Shown here: positions 46,231 to 55,059 of the stretch, one piece after another
How positions within the stretch are numbered: position 1 is the first letter of the stretch
How the letters are laid out: each line of letters begins with the position of its first letter
Source of the DNA: Paracoccaceae bacterium
GTDB lineage: Bacteria > Pseudomonadota > Alphaproteobacteria > Rhodobacterales > Rhodobacteraceae
Reading direction: 5' to 3'
DNA: 64,000 nt
Assembly (NCBI GenBank): GCA_947504705.1
Contig: CANNIA010000005.1
Location: 88,525-152,524 of the forward strand
The notes under the pieces: model-generated
Database searches by the model: none
Seen by the model: only the letters and a program-made list of their open reading frames with translations
What the model was told of the DNA's origin: nothing
Translations under genes and position numbers: made by a program

Positions 46231-46881
46231 CTACTTCAGGCCAAAGCGGTCGAAGTGATCGGGAAAGCACAGCGAAACGCAGGTGCGCACCGTGCTGAGC
46301 GCCTCATCGTGCGAATAGGCGGTAGTCATGGTCATCAGGTCCAGCCAGACCCCTTCGATCGTGACGCGAATGATCCGCCCGATCTTGACCGGGTCGCGGC
46401 CATAGCCGCCAAGATCCGACAGCCGGCCGCAGATTCCTTCGATCGTCTGGTTGTAGGCATCGTCCTTTTCGCCACAGGCTGCCTGATAGAGCGGGCGGGA
46501 CTGGGCTTCACCCCAAAAGCTGCACCAGGCCGCAAGGCGGGAAGGTTGGCAGACGATCGGGCTGAAATCGGCCTCGATCATGGCGTTGAGCTGTTCGGCT
46601 GGTGAGGTCCCTGCCCGGTTCAGGGCCGCTTGCCAGTTCTGGCGGTATTCCTCGGCCAGATAGGCAAGGGTTTCGCCCAGAAGTTTTTCCTTGGTCTCGA
46701 AATGGAAAAGCACCAAGCCATGTGAAAGCCCAGCCGTTCTGGCAACTTCGGTCAGGGTCGTGCGGGAATAGCCCCGGGTCGCAAGGGTGCTGATTGTCGC
46801 TTCGATCAACTGCGTCCGGCGCTGTTCGCGGCTCATGGTCCGCGGCGGCTTAGCCGGATCACCTGAGAGAGATTCGCCCAC
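46231..46881 (-). CDS. TetR-family repressor, BetI-like
   Basis: A 216-aa regulator with an N-terminal TetR HTH (about 22-65: RRTQLIEATISTLATRGYSR, TLTEVARTAGLSHGLVLFHF) and an all-helical ligand domain like BetI (choline/betaine repressor). The start is uncertain: GTG 46881 has GGGGGA 5 nt upstream, while ATG 46836 lacks a good site. It is divergent from the catabolic operon at 47.0 kb and convergent with the importer, so it probably controls both. An effector of betaine type is inferred only. Confidence 0.88.
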   Translation of the reverse strand: MGESLSGDPAKPPRTMSREQRRTQLIEATISTLATRGYSRTTLTEVARTAGLSHGLVLFHFETKEKLLGETLAYLAEEYRQNWQAALNRAGTSPAEQLNAMIEADFSPIVCQPSRLAAWCSFWGEAQSRPLYQAACGEKDDAYNQTIEGICGRLSDLGGYGRDPVKIGRIIRVTIEGVWLDLMTMTTAYSHDEALSTVRTCVSLCFPDHFDRFGLK

Positions 46882-46945
46882 TATTTTCCCCCGCTTTGTT
46901 GTCCGTTTAAGGGGAAAGCATGAAATCGCAAAGAAAAACTTCTGA

Positions 46946-46965
46946 TTGACAATGCAGTCAGTCAA
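46946..46965. promoter_or_regulatory. Operator/promoter candidate between TetR gene and aminotransferase
   Basis: TTGAC (46946-46950) and GTCAA (46961-46965) flank AATGCAGTCA. The TTGAC ends could be two divergent -35 elements (TTGACA rightward, TTGACT leftward) and the symmetry suits a TetR dimer. No clear -10 boxes were seen. Confidence 0.45.
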
Positions 46966-47005
46966 ATGAGATCAAGGGACACCCGAAACCTTCTGTGGAG
47001 CCTTC

Positions 47006-48349
47006 ATGCCGCCGCTGCCGACCCGCAATCTGACCAAGTCCAACGCCCAGTTTCAGCGCGCTGTAAAGCGGCTGCCTTTGGGTGTCTCCTCGACGTTCCG
47101 CTATTGGGGCGACGAGCGGACGATCTATGTCGACCACGGCAAGGGCGGCCGGACATGGGACATCGACGGCAACAATTATGTCGATTACCGGCTGGGCTAT
47201 GGTCCGGCGATCCTGGGTTATGCCGATGACCGCGTTGACGCTGCCGCCCGCAAGGGGATGGAAGTGGGCGGCGTCTTTGCGCTGTCGACCGAGCGGGAGT
47301 TGATCGTCGCTGACCGGATTTCGAAGATGGTTCCGGCGGCGGAACTGGTGCGATTTTCCAACTCGGGGACCGAGGCAGTGATGGCCGCGCTACGGTTGGC
47401 GCGGGCCTATACGGGCCGTGAGCAGTATCTGCTGGTCGAGGGCGGCTATCACGGGCTTTTCGACGCGGCGATGTGGATGTCTAACATGGAGGAATGGGAT
47501 CTGGGGTCGAACACCGACCCGGAGCTGGTTCCCTATGGCAAGGGTATTCCGCCTACCGTGAAGCAACTGGCGCATATCACGCCGATGAACGATTTCCATC
47601 GGCTGGAGGACATGTTCAAGCGCCACGGCGACAAGCTGGCGGCGATGCTGATCGAACCCATTCAGGGCAACTGCTGTTCGATCATGGCGCGACCGGAATA
47701 TGTCCAGCTGGCGCGTGAGCTTTGCACCAAGCATGGCGTGATGCTGATCATTGACGAGGTGAAGTCGGGCTTTCGCGTCGGCAAGTCCGGCATTCAGGGC
47801 ATCATGGGCGTGGTCCCGGATATTACGACTTTCGCCAAGGCGGTGGCCAATGGCTATCCGATCTCGGTCGTGGCCGGGCGTGAGGAGGTGATGCGTCATT
47901 TCCGCTATGGCGGGGCGTCGCATGGCGGCACCTATACCGCGCATTCGGTGTCGCTGGCGGCGGCCGAGGAATGCCTGCGGATTCTGGACGAAACCCCGGC
48001 GCTGGAGACGATTGCGACTTACGGGGAAAGTCTGAAGGCGGGGATTTCCAAGATCCTGAACGCCCGCAAGATTGTGCATTCCTATACCGGGCATCCGTCG
48101 ATGTTCGGGTTGTTCTTCGCGGAAACCCCGCCGGACAACTATCGCGCCTGGAAGACCAGCGATTACAGCTTTTATGACGCGATGGCACATTACCTGCATG
48201 ATCTGATGATCATCGTCGAACCCGACAGTCGCGAGCCTTGGTTCATGTGCGAAGCTCATGGGCTGGATCCGACTTGTCTGACCGACACGTTGAACGCCGT
48301 GGAAACGGCGGTTGATCTGGTTCTGGAGCATGGGACGGGCAGCGAATGA
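47006..48349 (+). CDS. Class III aminotransferase (GSA aminomutase-like)
   Basis: A 447-aa PLP enzyme related to glutamate-1-semialdehyde aminomutases and omega-aminotransferases. Family blocks: FSNSGTEAVMAALRLARAYTG, EGGYHGLFD, IIDEVKSGFRVG (Asp for the PLP ring), and TTFAKAVANGYP with Lys278 as the PLP lysine. It is not the haem-synthesis enzyme by context; it starts a catabolic operon. Start at ATG 47006 preceded by GTGGAG. It overlaps the next gene by ATGA. The amine substrate is unknown. Confidence 0.92.
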   Translation: MPPLPTRNLTKSNAQFQRAVKRLPLGVSSTFRYWGDERTIYVDHGKGGRTWDIDGNNYVDYRLGYGPAILGYADDRVDAAARKGMEVGGVFALSTERELIVADRISKMVPAAELVRFSNSGTEAVMAALRLARAYTGREQYLLVEGGYHGLFDAAMWMSNMEEWDLGSNTDPELVPYGKGIPPTVKQLAHITPMNDFHRLEDMFKRHGDKLAAMLIEPIQGNCCSIMARPEYVQLARELCTKHGVMLIIDEVKSGFRVGKSGIQGIMGVVPDITTFAKAVANGYPISVVAGREEVMRHFRYGGASHGGTYTAHSVSLAAAEECLRILDETPALETIATYGESLKAGISKILNARKIVHSYTGHPSMFGLFFAETPPDNYRAWKTSDYSFYDAMAHYLHDLMIIVEPDSREPWFMCEAHGLDPTCLTDTLNAVETAVDLVLEHGTGSE

Positions 48350-49962
48350 GCTATGACGCGCTGATCATCGGGGCAGGGCATAACGGGCTGGTCACCGCCT
48401 GCTATCTGGCGCGGGCTGGGTTGAAGGTTCTGGTCGTGGAAAAGAATGACTGGGTTGGCGGGGCGGCGGTCAGCCGTGAGCTGTTCCCCGGCTTCACCTA
48501 TTCGAACTGCTCGTATGTCAGCAGCCTTTTCCGGCCCGAGATCATGCGCGATCTGGAACTGCCAAAGCATGGCTTGCAGATCCTGCCCTATGAGGGCGGG
48601 GCGATGTTCACCGAGGATGGTGGCTATCTTGGCATGTTCCGCGACCATGAAGCGAACCGGCGCGAGATCGCTCGGCATTCGCGGCGCGATGCGGAAGCCT
48701 ACGACCGCTATTCGCGCGATATCCTGCGGAATTGCCGCCTGATCCGCCCGATGCTGATGCGTCGCCCGCCGGATCTGGCCAGTTTCGCGCCCCGTGATCT
48801 GATGGAGCTGGCCTGGCTGGGCAAGCAGATCACCGGCCAGTCAGAAGCGCAGATCTATGACATGATGCGGTTCTGGACTATGTCGATCTCGGACTTCCTG
48901 GACGAATATTTCGAAAGCCCGGTGGTCAAGGCCTATCAGGCGGTGGGGTCGATCATCGGCACAGCACTTGGGCCGATGTCGCCGGGAACAGCGTATGTTC
49001 TGCTTCACCACGCGATGGGCGATGTGGACGGCAATGTCGGATCCTGGGGCTATTCGCGCGGCGGAATGGGTGGGATCACATCGGCGCTGCATTCCAGCTT
49101 GCGCGCTTCGGGGGGTGAGGTTCAGGCCGGGTCGGGCGTGCGTCAGATTCTGGTGCAGAATGGCCGCGCGGTGGGCGTGGTTCTGGACAATGGCAATGAG
49201 ATCAAGGCTAGCCGTGTCATCTCCAACATGGACGTCCGCCGCACATTCCTGAAACACGTCGAGGAGAAGGAGCTTCCCAGCGACTTTGTCCACCGCGTCC
49301 AGCGCTTCAAGACGCGCGGCTCCAGCGGCAAGCTGAACATCGCGCTGGATGGGTTGCCGAAGTTCACCGCCCTGCCCGAGGGCGCGCCGAACATCAAGGG
49401 CGACATGCATTTCACCGACACGATCGAAAAGATGGAAGCCGCCTATGACGACTGGAAGGACGGCCACTACAGCCGCGATCCGTTCCAGGACATGATGATC
49501 CCGACGCTGATCGACCCGACGATGACCCCACCGGGCAAGCATTTCATGTCCTGTTTCGTGCAATATGCGCCCCCGAAGATCGAGGGCCGCGACTGGACGG
49601 ATGCCGACCGCGACGGGTTCCGCGATGCCTGCCTGAACCAGATCGAACGCTATGCGCCGGGGTTCAAGTCATTGGTCCTGCATTGCGAAGTCCGCACCCC
49701 CCGCGAGTTGGAGGCCGAGGTTGGTCTGACCGAGGGCAACATCTTCCAAGGCGAGCTGACTTTCGACCAGATGTTCTTCAACCGGCCCGTTCCGGGTTAT
49801 GCGAACTATCGTTCACCCATCAAGGATCTGTGGCTGTGCGGGTCGTCCACCCATCCCGGTGGCGGGGTCATGGGGGCCCCGGGACGGAACGCCGCTGCCG
49901 AAGTGCTGCGCGACATGCAGAAGCCTGCGAAAGACATGAGTGACGCCTATGCCATCATTTGA
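48346..49962 (+). CDS. FAD-dependent oxidoreductase 1, PYROXD2/CrtI-like
   Basis: A 538-aa flavoprotein with the Rossmann FAD motif IIGAGHNGLVTACYLARAG, then EKNDWVGGAAVSRELFPGF and a C-terminal FAD closure (LWLCGSSTHPGGGVMGAPG). It resembles PYROXD2 and phytoene-desaturase-fold enzymes. No carotenoid genes are near, so an amine- or acid-oxidising role in the operon is more likely. Its stop overlaps the next gene by about 14 nt. Confidence 0.9.
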   Translation: MSYDALIIGAGHNGLVTACYLARAGLKVLVVEKNDWVGGAAVSRELFPGFTYSNCSYVSSLFRPEIMRDLELPKHGLQILPYEGGAMFTEDGGYLGMFRDHEANRREIARHSRRDAEAYDRYSRDILRNCRLIRPMLMRRPPDLASFAPRDLMELAWLGKQITGQSEAQIYDMMRFWTMSISDFLDEYFESPVVKAYQAVGSIIGTALGPMSPGTAYVLLHHAMGDVDGNVGSWGYSRGGMGGITSALHSSLRASGGEVQAGSGVRQILVQNGRAVGVVLDNGNEIKASRVISNMDVRRTFLKHVEEKELPSDFVHRVQRFKTRGSSGKLNIALDGLPKFTALPEGAPNIKGDMHFTDTIEKMEAAYDDWKDGHYSRDPFQDMMIPTLIDPTMTPPGKHFMSCFVQYAPPKIEGRDWTDADRDGFRDACLNQIERYAPGFKSLVLHCEVRTPRELEAEVGLTEGNIFQGELTFDQMFFNRPVPGYANYRSPIKDLWLCGSSTHPGGGVMGAPGRNAAAEVLRDMQKPAKDMSDAYAII

Positions 49963-51460
49963 CACTATCATCATCGGGGCAGGTCCTAACGGGCTTGCTG
50001 CCGCATATCGGCTTGCCACCAAGGGCGCAAAGGTGCTGCTGCTGGAGGCTGGGGCCATTGCGGGCGGCGGGGCGAACGGGTTGGCGCATCTGTCGTATAA
50101 CCTTGACCCGCGCGTTCTGTCGGAAATGGGTCTGCCGAAGCTGGGCTTGGCTTGGGCCGACAGTGAACTTGCCACGACGGCGCTTTCGCCGGATGGCAAG
50201 CATCTGCGGCTGGAAGGTGCCTTGGCCGAGCGGATTTCGGGCGAGGTTTCGGCTGCGGATCGCAAGGCTTGGGCGGCGCTGCGCGGGCGGCTGTTGCGCT
50301 TTGCCAAGGTGCTGTCGCCGCTGAACCAGATGACCCCACCCCGGATCGCCAAGGGCGCGGACACGCCGCTGTTCAAGCTGGGGATGATCGGGCTGAAGGC
50401 CCGGATAATGGGCGCGAAGAACTTTCGCGAGCTGGGCCGGATCCTGCTGACCAACGTCTTCGATCTGCTGGAAGACGAGATTTCCGATCCCAGACTGAAA
50501 GGCGCCTTGGCCTTTGATGCGGTGCTGGGGGGCTGGGCTGGTCCGCGGTCACCGAATTCGGTGCTGCCGTGGTTGGTGCGCTTGTCCGGTCAGACGCTGG
50601 GCGTGCAGGGGGCGATTGGCCTGCCAAAAGGCGGGATGGCGGCGATTGGTGCGGTGATGGTCAAGGCTGTCGCTGACAAGGGGGTCGAGCTGCGCTGCAA
50701 CGCGCGGGTGGCGCGGATTCTGGTCGAGGGCGAGAAGGTCGCGGGCGTGATGCTGGAGGGCGGCGAAGATCTGCGCGCGGACCGGGTGGTGTCGAGCCTG
50801 GCCCCCAAGACCACACTGCTGAGCCTTGTCGGTGCCCGGCATCTGGACGCAGGGATGACCACTCGTGCGCGACATCAGAAATCGCGGGGCGGCGCGGCGC
50901 GGCTGTCGCTGGTGCTGAAGGCATTGCCCGACTTCATGGGGGCGAACCCCAAGGACCGGCTGGTGATTGCGGGCAGTGATCGAGACGTAGAGCTTGCCTT
51001 CAATCCAGTGAAATACGGTCGTGTTCCCGAACGGCCGGCGCTGGAAATCGTGATCCCGACGGCGCATGAACCGGCGAAAGATGGGATGCATCGGGTAAGC
51101 ATCGTGGCCCAGTTTGCGCCCCATGCCCCGGCCGACCGCGAGGCTGCGCGCAAGGCGATGCTGGCAGCCTGTCTGTCGCAGCTTGAAACCCATGCGCCGG
51201 GAATCGGCAAGCTTGTCACCTCGGCCGAAATCCTGATGCCCTATGACATCGAGGACCAGTTCGGCCTGCCGGGCGGCAACTGGCATGCGGGTGAGCTTTC
51301 GGTGGAACAGATGCTGTTCCTGCGGCCCATGCCGGGGATCGCGCAGTACAAGGGGCCGGTGCCTGGATTGTGGCTGGCCTCAGCTGGCTGTCATCCGGGC
51401 GGTGGAATTTCGGGATCGGCGGGCTGGAATGCCGCCTTGGCGATGGAGGCCGCAGAATGA
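49949..51460 (+). CDS. FAD-dependent oxidoreductase 2, PYROXD2/CrtI-like
   Basis: A 503-aa paralogue with FAD motif IIIGAGPNGLAAAYRLATKG and the closing LWLASAGCHPGGGISGSAG. It is divergent from the preceding copy, so an old duplication or a heterodimeric enzyme. The start is ATG 49949 (or GTG 49940), within the end of copy 1. Overlaps the GcvT-like gene (ATGA). Substrate unknown. Confidence 0.9.
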   Translation: MPSFDTIIIGAGPNGLAAAYRLATKGAKVLLLEAGAIAGGGANGLAHLSYNLDPRVLSEMGLPKLGLAWADSELATTALSPDGKHLRLEGALAERISGEVSAADRKAWAALRGRLLRFAKVLSPLNQMTPPRIAKGADTPLFKLGMIGLKARIMGAKNFRELGRILLTNVFDLLEDEISDPRLKGALAFDAVLGGWAGPRSPNSVLPWLVRLSGQTLGVQGAIGLPKGGMAAIGAVMVKAVADKGVELRCNARVARILVEGEKVAGVMLEGGEDLRADRVVSSLAPKTTLLSLVGARHLDAGMTTRARHQKSRGGAARLSLVLKALPDFMGANPKDRLVIAGSDRDVELAFNPVKYGRVPERPALEIVIPTAHEPAKDGMHRVSIVAQFAPHAPADREAARKAMLAACLSQLETHAPGIGKLVTSAEILMPYDIEDQFGLPGGNWHAGELSVEQMLFLRPMPGIAQYKGPVPGLWLASAGCHPGGGISGSAGWNAALAMEAAE

Positions 51461-52647
51461 CCGCAATGACCCTGCGCCACTATGAAACGCCGCTGCTCAA
51501 GACGCCGTTTCATCCCCGCACCGAAGCGCTGAACAAGCTTTGGGCCTGGGGGAACTGGGGTGGCTATACGACAGTCCTTTCCTTCGACGATCTGGCGATG
51601 GAACATTCGGCGATCCGCAACTCGGCTTCGGTCTATGATCTGTGCCCGATGATCAAGTACCGGATCGAAGGGCCGGATGCGACGGCATTCCTTGACCGAC
51701 TGACGATCCGCAACGTGGCCAAACTGTCGGTGGGTGGGGTGCAATATACCGTCTGGGCGAATGACGCGGGCCATATGCTGGACGATGGCACGCTGTTCCG
51801 GTTGGAGGCGAACCGCTATCGGCTGTGCTGTCAGGAGCGGCATTTGAACTGGCTGAGCGACAGTGCCTTTGGGTTTGACGTGGTGATCACTGAAGAGACC
51901 GAGGATATCGCCGCGCTTTCGGTGCAGGGCCCGACCTCGGCGGAAATCCTGAGGATTGCAGGGTTTGATGTGAGTGCGCTGAAGCCGTTCCGCATGGCGG
52001 AGTTTCCGCTTGGCAAGGGCCGGCTGATGATCTCGCGCACCGGGTTCACCGGCGATCTGGGCTATGAGCTTTGGACAACTCCGGATCAGGCGCTGCCTTT
52101 GTGGGACCTGCTGTTCGAGGCGGGCAAGCTTCACGGGATCCGCGCCATCGGATCGGAGGCGCTGAACATGGCGCGGCTGGAGGCGGGGCTGATCATCACT
52201 GGCATTGACTTTACCCCGGCGGATGTCTGTCTGCGCGAGGACCGGCTACGCAGCCCGCTGGAGATGGGTCTGGGCTGGATGATCGACTGGCAGAAGGGTC
52301 ATTTCACCGGCAAGGCGGCGCTGATGGCGCAGCGTGACGTGGGCATGAAGTGGAGCTTTGTGGGACTGGAGATCGGTGGCAACATCTCGGCCGAAGGGGC
52401 TATTCTTTACCACAACAAGAAGACCGAAGCGGGCGTGATCACCGGGGCGATCTGGTCGCCGGTGTTGAAGAAGAACATCGCGTTGGCGCAGGTTCTGACG
52501 AAATATGCGGATGGGGCCAATATCTGGGCCGAAATCTATGCGCTGCGTGAGCTGCATTATGAGAAGATGATGATGCAGGCGCATGTGATCGACCGGCCGT
52601 TCTTTGTGCATGACCGCCGCCGCGCCACGCCACCGGGTAAGTTCTGA
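51457..52647 (+). CDS. GcvT-fold aminomethyltransferase-like protein
   Basis: A 396-aa protein of the glycine-cleavage T/DMGDH C-terminal fold that binds tetrahydrofolate. The hallmark NDAGHMLDD (N102...D109-D110) keeps the catalytic Asp, followed by SRTGFTGDLGYELW and ARLEAGLIITGIDF. No lipoyl (GcvH) or GcvP gene is nearby, so it is more likely a demethylase-type enzyme moving one-carbon units to folate. Between FAD enzymes and Rieske oxygenases this fits capture of methyl groups. DmdA-like activity is possible but not shown. Confidence 0.88.
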   Translation: MTAMTLRHYETPLLKTPFHPRTEALNKLWAWGNWGGYTTVLSFDDLAMEHSAIRNSASVYDLCPMIKYRIEGPDATAFLDRLTIRNVAKLSVGGVQYTVWANDAGHMLDDGTLFRLEANRYRLCCQERHLNWLSDSAFGFDVVITEETEDIAALSVQGPTSAEILRIAGFDVSALKPFRMAEFPLGKGRLMISRTGFTGDLGYELWTTPDQALPLWDLLFEAGKLHGIRAIGSEALNMARLEAGLIITGIDFTPADVCLREDRLRSPLEMGLGWMIDWQKGHFTGKAALMAQRDVGMKWSFVGLEIGGNISAEGAILYHNKKTEAGVITGAIWSPVLKKNIALAQVLTKYADGANIWAEIYALRELHYEKMMMQAHVIDRPFFVHDRRRATPPGKF

Positions 52648-52660
52648 TCGGGAGGGTTTG

Positions 52661-53806
52661 ATGGGAAGCCAGGATCGTCATCCCCTTTCGCCGCGCTTGG
52701 ACCATTGTCCCGAGGGCCTGCCCCGTACGGCCTATATGGACCGGGCTTGGTACGACTGCGAAATGGCAACGATCTTTTCCCGGCAATGGGTCATGGTCGG
52801 GCGGGCCTCGGAATTCCCTACCGGGAAGATGCGGCGGGTGACGCTTGGCGAGGCTTCGGTCATCGTCCTGCGCGACAGCGAGGGCAAGCTTGCCGCCTGG
52901 CACAATTCCTGCCCGCATCGCGGGTCAGAGCTGTGCCGTGCGGAGGAAGAGACCGTGGGCAAGCTGATCCGCTGCCCTTATCACGCCTTTGCCTTTGCCG
53001 CATCGGATGGGCGACTGGTGTCGACCGCTCATGCGGTGCCGACGGAGGATTTCGACAAGTCCGCCCACGGGTTGAAGCCGGTTTCGCATCGGGTCTGGAA
53101 CGGATTTTTGTTCCTGAACCTTTCGGCCGATCCGGGTGAAATCTGGTCGGATGTCGGGCTGAACACGTTGGACAACTGGCCGATGGACGGGCTGGTCACC
53201 GGCCACCATTGGGAGGTCGAGATCGCCTGCAACTGGAAGGCCTTCTGGGAAAACTACTCGGAATGCCTGCACTGCCCGGGAGTCCATCCGGAACTGTGCG
53301 ATCTGGTGCCAATCTATTCCAAGGGCATCATGGGACCGTCCGAGGCTTTGGGCTGGGTGCCTGACGGGGCACCGGTCCAGTCGAACCTGCGGGAGGGTGC
53401 GCAGACCTGGACGATGGATGGCCAACCCTGTGGGCCGTTCTTCAAGGGGCTGACCGAAGACGAGTTGCGGGTTGGCTACAGCTTTGCCACGCTTTGGCCG
53501 TCGGCCTATGTGGTGGCGCATCTTGATTATGTGCGGACGGTGCGGATCGTGCCCCTGGGGCCGGAACGCACAAGGCTGGTGGCCGAATGGCATTTCCTGC
53601 CCGAGACACTGGCGCAGCCGGGATTTGACGGAGCTGCGGTTGCGGACTTCGCAAAGATTGTGATCGATCAAGATGGGGCCGCGTCCGAAATGAACCATCG
53701 CGGCATGCGGTCGCCCGCGTTCAAGGCGGCGCGGCTGATGCCCGAGGAATACGAGATACACCGCTTTCACCAATGGGTGCTGGCCGAAATGGAGGGTCAG
53801 TCATGA
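52661..53806 (+). CDS. Rieske ring-hydroxylating-type oxygenase, alpha subunit 1
   Basis: A 381-aa oxygenase. The Rieske [2Fe-2S] ligands are Cys84-Pro-His86 and Cys105...His108 (CPHRGSELC; CPYHAF); the mononuclear iron ligands lie in NYSECLHCPGVHPEL (two His). It resembles GbcA-type betaine/quaternary-ammonium demethylases. GGGAGG precedes the ATG at 52661. No reductase gene is in the operon. It overlaps the second oxygenase (ATGA). It would remove an N-methyl as formaldehyde, in line with the folate enzyme upstream. Confidence 0.9.
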   Translation: MGSQDRHPLSPRLDHCPEGLPRTAYMDRAWYDCEMATIFSRQWVMVGRASEFPTGKMRRVTLGEASVIVLRDSEGKLAAWHNSCPHRGSELCRAEEETVGKLIRCPYHAFAFAASDGRLVSTAHAVPTEDFDKSAHGLKPVSHRVWNGFLFLNLSADPGEIWSDVGLNTLDNWPMDGLVTGHHWEVEIACNWKAFWENYSECLHCPGVHPELCDLVPIYSKGIMGPSEALGWVPDGAPVQSNLREGAQTWTMDGQPCGPFFKGLTEDELRVGYSFATLWPSAYVVAHLDYVRTVRIVPLGPERTRLVAEWHFLPETLAQPGFDGAAVADFAKIVIDQDGAASEMNHRGMRSPAFKAARLMPEEYEIHRFHQWVLAEMEGQS

Positions 53807-55020
53807 CCGTACTTCCCTATCCCACTGTCGCAATTCCGAACGGCTGGGACCGCAGCGGCCTGCCGGGCTGGACCTATCATTCCAAGGCGCTGTTCGATTT
53901 GGAACGCGAAAGGGTCTTTCTGACCCATTGGCAAGTTGTCGGCCACGAAAGCGACATACCGAACGCGGGCGACTGGCTGACCTACGACATTCTGGGCGAG
54001 CGCGCGATGGTGATGCGCGGGGCCGACGGAGTAGCGCGGGCGTTTCACAACCTGTGCCGCCACCGGGGCGCGCGGGTGGTTGATGGCTCGGAGGGAAGCT
54101 GCAAGGGGTCAATCGTCTGCCCGTTCCACGGCTGGGTCTATAACCTCGACGGCACCCTGCGCGGGGCCTCACAGCCCCGGTCCTTCGGCGAGATGAAGCG
54201 CGAAGATTTCGGCCTGAAGCCGATCGAGATGCAGTCCTTCCACGGCTTTCTCTTCCTGCGCTTTGCCCCCGGTCCGCAATCTGACATCACCACTCTCATG
54301 GCCCCCTTCGATGCCGATTTCGCCAGCTATCGGATGCAGGACGTGGTGCCGGTTCGGGTGCCGGACTGGTCCACCGAACTGCCGGTCAACTGGAAATCGG
54401 TGCGCGATGTCGACAACGAGGGCTATCATGTGGCCCTTGCCCATCCGGGGCTGCAGGACCTTTACGGCCGGACGTACCGGGATCACCACCTTGCCGGCGG
54501 GCTGTCGATGTCCATCGGCTGGTACGGCGATGTGCCGGGCAAAGGCTGGTCGGTGCGCCACTATGGCAAGATTTCCCCTGACCGGCCCGAGCTTGCGCCC
54601 CATCTGCAGAAGGCCTGGACCTATTATGGCCTGTTCCCCAACATAGTCTTCTCAATGACGCCCGAAGGCGTGCAGTTCTACCACGACATTCCCTTGAACG
54701 AGGGTCTGACCCGCCTGACCGGCCGGGTCTATCGCTGGCCGAACGAGACCCGGGCGCATAGGCTGGCCCGCTATCTGGCCGCCCGCATCGACCGGGCGAC
54801 CTCGGTCGAGGATCAGCAACTGTCGATCTGGTCAAATGAGTCGATGAAGTCAGACGCTTTCGAAGGCTTTCATCTCTCGGACCTTGAGTACGGCGTCCGT
54901 CGCCACCATGATGGTCTGCGTCGACTTTTGCCGGTGATCACTCTGCCGGAGGCCCCGCCTGAAAGTCAAATTGCGGTGCGAAACGCAGAAATGTCTTGTC
55001 AAGCAATCGGCTCGTCGTAA
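53803..55020 (+). CDS. Rieske ring-hydroxylating-type oxygenase, alpha subunit 2
   Basis: A 405-aa second oxygenase with Cys85-Arg-His87 and Cys106-Pro-Phe-His109 (CRHRGARV; CPFHGW) and mononuclear iron ligands in DVDNEGYHVALAHPGL. It is only distantly related to the first, so they may act on successive steps or form a hetero-oligomer. A start with ATGA overlap at 53803. The C-terminal region holds SVEDQQLSIW, a likely acidic ligand region. Confidence 0.9.
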   Translation: MTVLPYPTVAIPNGWDRSGLPGWTYHSKALFDLERERVFLTHWQVVGHESDIPNAGDWLTYDILGERAMVMRGADGVARAFHNLCRHRGARVVDGSEGSCKGSIVCPFHGWVYNLDGTLRGASQPRSFGEMKREDFGLKPIEMQSFHGFLFLRFAPGPQSDITTLMAPFDADFASYRMQDVVPVRVPDWSTELPVNWKSVRDVDNEGYHVALAHPGLQDLYGRTYRDHHLAGGLSMSIGWYGDVPGKGWSVRHYGKISPDRPELAPHLQKAWTYYGLFPNIVFSMTPEGVQFYHDIPLNEGLTRLTGRVYRWPNETRAHRLARYLAARIDRATSVEDQQLSIWSNESMKSDAFEGFHLSDLEYGVRRHHDGLRRLLPVITLPEAPPESQIAVRNAEMSCQAIGSS

Positions 55021-55059
55021 GCTGGGCTGAATTTGATCAAAAACCAAGAGGGGGAAACC

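Noticed and set aside
47006..48349. Haem-pathway hemL
   Set aside because: Catabolic operon context and several differences from HemL consensus by eye make an omega-type aminotransferase more likely; family-level call kept.
48346..51460. Carotenoid (phytoene) desaturases
   Set aside because: The fold matches, but there are no other carotenoid genes and the neighbours are amine-catabolic; PYROXD2-like is the better family match.
51457..52647. Glycine cleavage T-protein of the glycine cleavage system
   Set aside because: No gcvH or gcvP is adjacent; only the fold and the folate motif fit.
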